This document shows positions 16,331 to 21,542 of a DNA stretch of 21,542 nucleotides, piece by piece. Position 1 is the stretch's first letter, and every line of letters begins with the position of its first letter. This DNA is from REEP01 sp964517265 (GTDB lineage Bacteria; Pseudomonadota; Alphaproteobacteria; Rhodospirillales; Defluviicoccaceae). The stretch lies in assembly GCA_964517265.1 (NCBI GenBank), contig CAZFBS010000048.1, positions 1-21,542 of the forward strand, given 5' to 3'. The notes under the pieces were generated by a model. The model was not told the DNA's origin, made no database searches, and was given only the letters and a program-made list of their open reading frames with translations. The position numbers and the translations under genes are program-made.

Positions 16331-16355
16331 GGAACTTGCCGCAAGCACCGGCGTT
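16331..16355 (+). promoter_or_regulatory. EcfG-type promoter of the DUF748 gene
   Basis: GGAAC (16331-16335) and CGTT (16352-16355) are separated by exactly 16 bases and end 55 bases before the DUF748 start codon. This matches the alphaproteobacterial general stress sigma factor consensus perfectly. Confidence 0.7.
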
Positions 16356-16410
16356 GACTTCGGAAGGGGTGAGGCCGGCGAAATGAAACAGGTTTGGGAA
16401 TATCCCTGAC

Positions 16411-19227
16411 ATGGCGGATGGGAAGAAGAAGTCGCCGAGCCCTCGGCCGTGGTACCGCAAGCGCGCGCTTCGCATCGCCGCCGCCGTCCTCGTCGCGGCG
16501 GGGGTGCTGGCCGTTGTGCTCGTTTTTGCGCCGACTTATGCCGCGCGCTGGTACGCCGCACAGTTGCTGGAGGATGCGGGCGTCTCGGCCGAGGGGCTGG
16601 ACACGCTCGACGTCGATATCTTCCAGCGCCAAGCTTCCATCGGCCCATTCCGATTCCGGTCGGGCGAGGCGCCGCATGGGAAGGTGGAACGCGCGTCCTT
16701 TGAGCTCAGCTACACGGCGCTGCTTTATGGGCGCCTGTTGTTCCGCAGCATGAGTGTCGGCGGCCTCGACATCCGGATCTCGCCCGCTCCCGAAGGCTCC
16801 GTCCTTGTCAATGGCGTCGATATTGACCGCCTTGCCGCGTCGGAAGAGGCGCCGGAGGAGAAAACCGCCGAACCCTGGGAGATCGGTTTCGACACCTTCA
16901 GGCTGCGGGACGCGGAAATCACGATGACACGCCCCGCCGGCGAGCCGGTCTCGATCGCGATCGACCGCGCGGACATCGACGATCTGAGAACGTGGGCGCC
17001 GAACCAGCCGGGCACGATCTCGATGGCCGCCAATGCTGGCGGCATCCCCCTCGACGCAAGCGGCACGATCCACCTTCTTGACAGCGTTTTTGCCGCTGAT
17101 CTGCGACACACCATCGGCCCGGCCGGGATTGATCGGCTTGTGGACCTGTTGCAGGTGCAGGGTCTGGCTCAGGCAAAGGGTCGCATGGCGATGAACCTGG
17201 AGCAGGATCTCGCCGTTGCCGCCGACGGCTCGGTGCGGACCGCATTGTCGGGCACCGCACGATTGTCCGATGCCTCGCTTTCCGACGCCGCGGGCGCGGC
17301 TGTCCGCGTGCAAAGCGCCGAGCTTGCTCTGTCGGACCTGCAGCTGACGGTCGATCCCGGCGGCGCGATCCGGGGGACGGCGCAAGCGAAGGGGAACGCT
17401 GAAGCCATTGCGTTGTCGGCGGCAGGGGCGGGACCTCTCGATGTTTCCGCCGAAACGCTTGCCGTCGATCTCGCGCCCGTCACTTGGGATGGAAGCCGGC
17501 AAGCAGCGTCAGCAACGGCCGAAGGTGTCGTCGCGGTCACCGGCTTGGCAGCGTCCACGGAGAATATGAAGCTGGACAGCGATCGGGTTCGCCTCGGTGT
17601 TACCGGCCTCGCGTTGGATATCGCGCCGGACGGCGCACTTGCGTTGTCAGGCAAACCCGATCTCTCGCTGGCGGGCCTCGTGCTTTCCGGAGATGTTCAG
17701 GCCTCCGCCGACACGATCACGCTCGATCTTTCGTCCTTGCGCGCCGACACCGGCGGGCGACGCACGTCGATCGACGCCGTCGGATCGGCCAGCGTTGGCG
17801 CGGCTGACCTCCGGCTTCCGAGAGCCGGCGAGGAGCCGGCGCTCAGCACCGAGTTCGAATCGCTGGAAGTCGCGTTCCAGCAATTCACAGCAGAGGTCGG
17901 GGGGGCGGACAGCCCGCAATGGCAAGGCCGGTTGGATGTGCAGCTCAGCGGTCTCAGCGGAAAGGCGGGGGACGAAGGGGATCTCGCCCGCGCACAGATC
18001 GGTCGCCTCGACGTGGAAGAGGTTGAGGCCGGCGAGGAGATGGATATCGCCGCGCGGGAGGTGGCGGTTGCGGATGCCAACGTGGTGGTCACGCGCCGCT
18101 TTATCCAGGAAATCCAGGGATCCGGCTCCGGGGAGGACGCTGCGGCAGCGCCGGGCGAGGACGGCGGCGAAGCGGCGAGCCTCGAGGTGGGGCGGTTTCA
18201 TACCGTCGGCGATGCCGAGATCCGCTTTCGCGACCGGATGATCGATCCGACCGTCCAGTCGCGGCTGAACATCGATCAGTTACAGGTGGAGAATCTCGAC
18301 ACCGCGCGGCCCGACCAGCAGGCGCAGGTCCGCCTCATCGCGGTGCTGAACGAGTTTACCGACGTGCGCGTGAGCGGGCAGGTCTCCCCCTTCGCGGATC
18401 AGCCGCAATTCGATCTCGACGCCACCGTCGAGGGCTTTGATCTGCCCGAAGCCTCGCCTTACGCCCGGGAATATGCCGGCGTCCAGGTCCAGTCGGGCCA
18501 GTTGACGGCGGAGGCCGATGCCGCCGCGGACGAAGGAGAATTGGACGCCACGGTCGATCTGACGGTAAGCCGGCTTGGTGTTGAGAAGGTGGCTGACGGT
18601 CCGCTCTCCGGCATCCCCGTCAAGACGGGGCTCGCCCTGCTGGAAGGGCCGGACGGAAAGATCGCGCTGACCCTGCCCATCTCGGGCAGCCTCGACGATT
18701 TGGAGTTCGACTTCAGTCAAGCCATCAATCAGGCGATCGGCGGCGCTGTCCGCAGCGCCATCGGGACGAGCTTTAAGATCCTGTTTCCGCCGGCCGGCAT
18801 CGTCTCTGTGCTGTCCGGCGACAAGGGGGCCGAGGTCGAGGACGTTCCGTTCGAGCCCGGCTCGGCCGAGCTGACCCAGCAGGCGCGAACGATCGTCGAG
18901 AGCTATGCGGAACTGCTGGCGCGCCGGCCCAGACTGACGCTCGAAGTGTGCGGCCGCGCCACGGCGGCCGATCTCGGCGCGCATCGCGGCGAGCCCGCCG
19001 AGGGCGAACCCGCCGGGCGAGCGGCCGGCAGCGCTGGCCAGGAAGCGCCGCAACTCGATGCCGGCGCGGCGATGGCGCCCTTGCGCGAACTTGCGCTGGA
19101 GCGGACACGCGCAGTTCGGCGCTACCTGATCAGCCAAGCCGGCTTGCCGTCGGACCGCGTCACCAGCTGCCGTCCTCAGGTCAATCCCGAGAGCAGCGGC
19201 GCGCCGAGAGCAGAGGTATCGCTATAA
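16411..19227 (+). CDS. DUF748 domain-containing AsmA-like envelope protein with OmpA-like C-terminus
   Basis: This 938-residue protein has one N-terminal membrane helix (about residues 20-42, after a basic stretch) and a long periplasmic part rich in repeating beta-strand segments, as in AsmA/TamB-like lipid-transport proteins. The region from about residue 595 carries the DUF748 landmarks: RFRDRMIDPTVQSRLNIDQL, TARPDQQAQVRL, then SPYAREYAGVQVQSGQL, VSRLGVEKVADGPLSGIPVK and SFKILFPPAGIVSVLSGDKGA. The last 120 residues (VPFEPGSAELTQQAR, LTLEVCGRAT, LERTRAVRRYLISQAGLPSDRV) resemble an OmpA-type peptidoglycan-binding fold, interrupted by an Ala/Gly/Glu-rich insertion. The ATG lacks a strong ribosome site. 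An EcfG-type promoter lies 55 bases upstream, so induction under general stress is likely. A role in the envelope, perhaps lipid movement to the outer membrane, is inferred from the fold. Confidence 0.88.
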   Translation: MADGKKKSPSPRPWYRKRALRIAAAVLVAAGVLAVVLVFAPTYAARWYAAQLLEDAGVSAEGLDTLDVDIFQRQASIGPFRFRSGEAPHGKVERASFELSYTALLYGRLLFRSMSVGGLDIRISPAPEGSVLVNGVDIDRLAASEEAPEEKTAEPWEIGFDTFRLRDAEITMTRPAGEPVSIAIDRADIDDLRTWAPNQPGTISMAANAGGIPLDASGTIHLLDSVFAADLRHTIGPAGIDRLVDLLQVQGLAQAKGRMAMNLEQDLAVAADGSVRTALSGTARLSDASLSDAAGAAVRVQSAELALSDLQLTVDPGGAIRGTAQAKGNAEAIALSAAGAGPLDVSAETLAVDLAPVTWDGSRQAASATAEGVVAVTGLAASTENMKLDSDRVRLGVTGLALDIAPDGALALSGKPDLSLAGLVLSGDVQASADTITLDLSSLRADTGGRRTSIDAVGSASVGAADLRLPRAGEEPALSTEFESLEVAFQQFTAEVGGADSPQWQGRLDVQLSGLSGKAGDEGDLARAQIGRLDVEEVEAGEEMDIAAREVAVADANVVVTRRFIQEIQGSGSGEDAAAAPGEDGGEAASLEVGRFHTVGDAEIRFRDRMIDPTVQSRLNIDQLQVENLDTARPDQQAQVRLIAVLNEFTDVRVSGQVSPFADQPQFDLDATVEGFDLPEASPYAREYAGVQVQSGQLTAEADAAADEGELDATVDLTVSRLGVEKVADGPLSGIPVKTGLALLEGPDGKIALTLPISGSLDDLEFDFSQAINQAIGGAVRSAIGTSFKILFPPAGIVSVLSGDKGAEVEDVPFEPGSAELTQQARTIVESYAELLARRPRLTLEVCGRATAADLGAHRGEPAEGEPAGRAAGSAGQEAPQLDAGAAMAPLRELALERTRAVRRYLISQAGLPSDRVTSCRPQVNPESSGAPRAEVSL

Positions 19228-19240
19228 GGCACGACTTCCG

Positions 19241-19266
19241 GCCGCCCGCGTCATGTTGCGGGCGGC
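19241..19266 (+). terminator. Strong GC hairpin after the DUF748 gene
   Basis: GCCGCCCGC (19241-19249) and GCGGGCGGC (19258-19266) form nine perfect GC pairs around an eight-base loop, 14 bases after the DUF748 stop. No T run follows, so it is not a classic intrinsic terminator. It may end or protect the transcript and separate it from the next promoter. Confidence 0.45.
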
Positions 19267-19361
19267 GTGCAAGCGTGCCGGCTGCCGCACCTTTAGCGCC
19301 GTTTGCCGCAGTCCCTTGATCTTCTAGAGCGAACGTGACGCGCCTTTCATCGGCGCGGCCC

Positions 19362-19386
19362 GGAACTCGCCGCAATCGGGTTCGTT
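19362..19386 (+). promoter_or_regulatory. EcfG-type promoter of the PoxB-like gene
   Basis: GGAAC (19362-19366) and CGTT (19383-19386) are exactly 16 bases apart and end 46 bases before the start codon of the thiamine-diphosphate enzyme. It is the third exact N16 match in this part of the window. Confidence 0.7.
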
Positions 19387-19432
19387 GTAGCCTATTGGCG
19401 GACCGGCTTACCCCTTGCTCAAGAGGTGCAGA

Positions 19433-21187
19433 ATGGTAGCGAATGCCTCCGACGTCCTGGTACAGACGCTGATCGACTGGCAAGTCAAACATGTCTTCGG
19501 CATCCCCGGCGATGGCGTGAACGGCATCATCGAGGCCTTCCGAAAGCGCCAAGATGAGATCGCGTTCGTTCAGGTGCGGCATGAGGAAGCTGCCGCCTTG
19601 GCCGCCTGTGGCTATGCCAAATACACGAACACGCTGGGCGTTTGCGTCGCCACCTCCGGGCCTGGTGCCATTCACCTGTTGAACGGTCTCTACGATGCCA
19701 AACTGGATGGGCAACCGGTCCTCGCGATCACTGGCATGCAATTCCATGACCTGATCTCGACCTGGACGCAACAGGACGTCGAGACCGACAAGCTGTTCAT
19801 GGACGTCGCCCGCTACAACGCACGGGTGATGGGAGCAGCCCACATGCGCAATGTCGCGACGCTTGCCTGCCGCACCGCGCTGGCCTACCGCTGCGTGTCT
19901 CACATCACGATTCCCGTCGACCTCCAGGAGCAAACGGCTCGCGAGGACGAGCGCTCTAAGCGCAACGTGTCGGGCCACAATGTCAATGCGCTCAGCATGA
20001 ATGCGCGGCTGCCCGCCGAGCAGGATTTGCGGGCGGCCGCAGACGTGCTGAATGCGGGCCGCAAGATCGTCATCCTCGCCGGGCGCGGAGCGCTGCGCGC
20101 GACCGATGAGTTGGAGATGCTGGCCGACAAGTTGGGGGCTGTCATCTGCAAAGCGTTGCTCGGCAAAGCTGCCGTTCCCGACGACAGCCCGTTCACGTCC
20201 GGCCAAGTGGGACTGCTTGGGACCAGCCCCTCGCAGGAGGCGCTTGAAAACTGCGACACGTTGCTGATCGCCGGATCAAGCTTTCCCTACATCGAATATT
20301 ATCCGAAGCCGGGCCAAGCGCGCGCGGTGCAGATCGAACTCGATTCGATGCGCATCGGCTTGCGTTATCCGGTGGAGGTCGGGGTTGTCGGTGACTGCCG
20401 GAACACGCTGGCGGCCCTGATCCCAATGGTCGACCGACACGAAGATCGCGGCTTCCTTGAAAAGATGCAGGCTGGTAAGCGCGCGTGGGACAGCCTGATG
20501 GAAGAGCGCGGCACCCGCCAGGACATCCCGATGAAGCCGCAAGTGGTTGCCTGGGAACTGGGCAAACGGCTGCGGGACGATGCCATCATTTCCTGCGACA
20601 GCGGCACCATCACAACGTGGTGGGCGCGGCAGATCCCGGTCAAGCGCGGTCAGATGCATTCGCTTTCTGGCAATCTTGCGACGATGGCGCCGGGCCTGCC
20701 GTACTCGATCGCCGCCCAAATTGCCTATCCGGACCGGCAGGTGGTGGCTTTCGTCGGCGACGGCGGTTTCTCCATGTTGATGGCCGATTTTGTGACGTGT
20801 GTGAAATACAAGCTCCCGGTGAAAATCTTCATCATCAACAACCAGTCTCTTGGTCAGATCAAGTGGGAGCAAATGGTTTTTCTCGGCAATCCCGAGTACG
20901 TCTGTGACTTGGCGCCGATCGATTTCGCAATGGTGGCACGCGCTTGCGGCGGTACCGGGTTCACGCTCAAAGATCCCAAGGACTGCGCCAAGACGATAGA
21001 GGAGGCGCTGAATGCGCCCGGCCCGGTGGTCGTCGATTGTTATGTCGATACGCACGAGCCGCCGATGCCGCCGAAAATCAAGCCTGGGCAGGCGCTCCAG
21101 TTTGCGAAAGCGCTGGCAAGCGGCACGCCGGCTGGGGGCAAAATTGCGCTGACAGTCGCCTCGGACAAGGTCCGCGAGCTGATTTGA
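19433..21187 (+). CDS. Thiamine-diphosphate-dependent enzyme, PoxB-like (pyruvate oxidase/acetolactate synthase family)
   Basis: This 584-residue enzyme has the three-domain ThDP fold. The Pyr domain (about 1-170) has HVFGIPGDGVNGIIEAF and the catalytic Glu51 in VRHEEAAALAACGYAK. The central FAD/dehydrogenase-like domain (about 190-330) has RKIVILAGRGA. The PP domain (about 370-550) has LATMAPGLPYSIAAQIAYP and the ThDP/Mg motif VGDGGFSMLMADF...IINN (about 441-471). Length and layout fit the PoxB-like family, which decarboxylates pyruvate to acetate with electrons passed to quinone. The short C-terminal segment ending SDKVRELI could be a membrane-contact helix. Acetolactate-type or other 2-oxo-acid chemistry cannot be excluded. 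The ATG at 19433 follows AGAGGT at a good distance. An EcfG-type promoter lies 46 bases upstream, implying stress or stationary-phase expression. Confidence 0.88.
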   Translation: MVANASDVLVQTLIDWQVKHVFGIPGDGVNGIIEAFRKRQDEIAFVQVRHEEAAALAACGYAKYTNTLGVCVATSGPGAIHLLNGLYDAKLDGQPVLAITGMQFHDLISTWTQQDVETDKLFMDVARYNARVMGAAHMRNVATLACRTALAYRCVSHITIPVDLQEQTAREDERSKRNVSGHNVNALSMNARLPAEQDLRAAADVLNAGRKIVILAGRGALRATDELEMLADKLGAVICKALLGKAAVPDDSPFTSGQVGLLGTSPSQEALENCDTLLIAGSSFPYIEYYPKPGQARAVQIELDSMRIGLRYPVEVGVVGDCRNTLAALIPMVDRHEDRGFLEKMQAGKRAWDSLMEERGTRQDIPMKPQVVAWELGKRLRDDAIISCDSGTITTWWARQIPVKRGQMHSLSGNLATMAPGLPYSIAAQIAYPDRQVVAFVGDGGFSMLMADFVTCVKYKLPVKIFIINNQSLGQIKWEQMVFLGNPEYVCDLAPIDFAMVARACGGTGFTLKDPKDCAKTIEEALNAPGPVVVDCYVDTHEPPMPPKIKPGQALQFAKALASGTPAGGKIALTVASDKVRELI

Positions 21188-21238
21188 GCGAAGTTGCGCC
21201 GGCCCGGGGGCCGAGACGGAATCCAAGATGGGGACCTG

Positions 21239-21266
21239 TTGACCCGCCGCCGCCCATCTTTATGAT
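21239..21266 (+). promoter_or_regulatory. Sigma70 promoter of tRNA-Leu
   Basis: TTGACC (21239-21244) and TATGAT (21261-21266) each match five of six consensus positions with a 16-base spacer. They end eight bases before the mature tRNA, as expected for a short 5' leader. Confidence 0.7.
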
Positions 21267-21274
21267 GAGCAGGG

Positions 21275-21360
21275 GCCCCTGTGGCGGAATGGTAGACGCG
21301 GCAGACTCAAAATCTGTTTCCGGCAACGGAGTGGGAGTTCGAGTCTCCCCGGGGGCACCA
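21275..21360 (+). tRNA. tRNA-Leu (anticodon CAA)
   Basis: This 86-base class II tRNA folds with a seven-pair acceptor stem (GCCCCTG with CGGGGGC), a D-arm starting TGGCGGAATGGTAGACGC, and the anticodon loop CTCAAAA with CAA at 21308-21310. It also has a long variable arm (CCG GCAA CGG) and a T-arm with GTTCGAGTC. The CCA end is encoded (21358-21360). It reads the UUG codon. The gene has its own promoter and no neighbouring tRNA inside the window. Such tRNA 3' ends are common integration sites, but no integrase is visible here. Confidence 0.97.
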
Positions 21361-21414
21361 CAACGGACAACCTTGCCCGAGCAGGCTGATACGGCTTCGC
21401 GCCAGCTGCTGCGG

Positions 21415-21542
21415 TTACCGGATCCAGTCGAGACAGCCGGCAGCGAGCAGCGAGTTGCTGACCAGCAGCGCGCCGTGCCGGTAGAGCGCGCGGGCGTCAC
21501 CGTTTTCGCTCACGTCGATCGCCCAGAGCTCGCCGGACGCAT
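21415..21542 (-). CDS. C-terminal end of an unidentified protein (5' part outside window)
   Basis: Only the last 41 codons are present, ending in TAA (21415-21417). The translation begins ASGELWAIDVSENGDARALY and ends LLAAGCLDWIR. It has natural-looking composition and is the only sensible frame here, in keeping with a real gene that converges on the tRNA. I do not recognise the family; the GELWAIDVSENGDARAL stretch resembles a beta-propeller blade, but this is weak. Confidence 0.5.
   Translation of the reverse strand, partial: ASGELWAIDVSENGDARALYRHGALLVSNSLLAAGCLDWIR

Larger units (their letters stand above)
15855..16410. other. 556-nt intergenic region rich in signals, no convincing protein gene
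   Basis: This stretch holds three EcfG-type promoters (two minus, one plus), a stem-loop GCGAGGC/GCCTCGC (15903-15926), and the palindrome GTGAATTCAC (15951-15960). Two long inverted repeats cross each other: AGCGGCGTT 16238-16246 with AACGCCGCT 16316-16324, and GCAAGTTCCA 16272-16281 with TGGAACTTGC 16330-16339. A purine-rich patch at about 16065-16128 carries AAGGAG motifs. Short frames exist, such as a 53-codon plus-strand frame at 16129-16290 with a hydrophobic start but no ribosome site. None has coding character I can defend. Confidence 0.6.

Noticed and set aside
16092..16409. 105-codon plus-strand frame behind purine-rich, ribosome-site-like sequence
   Set aside because: The product is a His/Arg/Pro-rich mixture without domain character, and the frame runs through both the minus and plus EcfG promoters. 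The AAGGAG motifs are better explained as part of the opposite strand's transcript.
21225..21263. GATGGG...CCCATCTTT as a terminator after the PoxB-like gene
   Set aside because: Six pairs around a 20-base loop and only three T residues, and it overlaps the clear tRNA promoter.

Overview
This is a GC-rich bacterial window that looks alphaproteobacterial, most likely Rhodospirillales-like. The pointers are the block mutY / dciA (DUF721) / DsbA-type thioredoxin / smc, an alphaproteobacterial-style SMC hinge, a fused TAXI-type TRAP transporter, and several exact matches to the EcfG general-stress promoter (GGAAC-N16/17-CGTT), which is an alphaproteobacterial signature. Many genes use GTG starts. 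The assignment is inference; no 16S rRNA gene is present.

Positions 1-8355 hold one minus-strand block. Read in its own direction it runs: a MurR/RpiR regulator, a class III PLP aminotransferase (ATGA overlap with the regulator), a periplasmic TAXI binding protein, a fused TRAP permease with a C-terminal DUF3394/PDZ-like part, a TRAP-associated universal stress protein, and formate-tetrahydrofolate ligase (its last residues lie outside the window). I read this as an uptake-and-transamination unit for an unidentified carboxylate or amino compound, controlled by the RpiR protein. The gap between binding protein and permease carries three stem-loops. Formate-THF ligase may simply be a downstream C1-metabolism gene.

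Positions 8646-15252 hold housekeeping genes: apt (+), mutY (-), and the dciA, dsbA-like and smc genes (+). They cover purine salvage, oxidative DNA repair, helicase loading, envelope thiol chemistry and chromosome segregation.

Positions 15253-16410 are mostly non-coding but structured. They hold a 14-bp tandem repeat, a small CydP-like membrane protein gene, a 28-residue hydrophobic micro-protein gene, and a 556-nt stretch with three EcfG-type promoters, two of them divergent. Positions 16411-21187 hold a DUF748 (AsmA-like) envelope protein and a PoxB-like thiamine-diphosphate enzyme, each preceded at about 50 nt by an EcfG-type promoter. The right part of the window therefore looks like a small general-stress-response island. 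It includes a minus-strand promoter with no recognisable protein gene, possibly driving a small RNA.

The window ends with tRNA-Leu(CAA) behind a good sigma70 promoter, and with the last 41 codons of an unidentified minus-strand gene.
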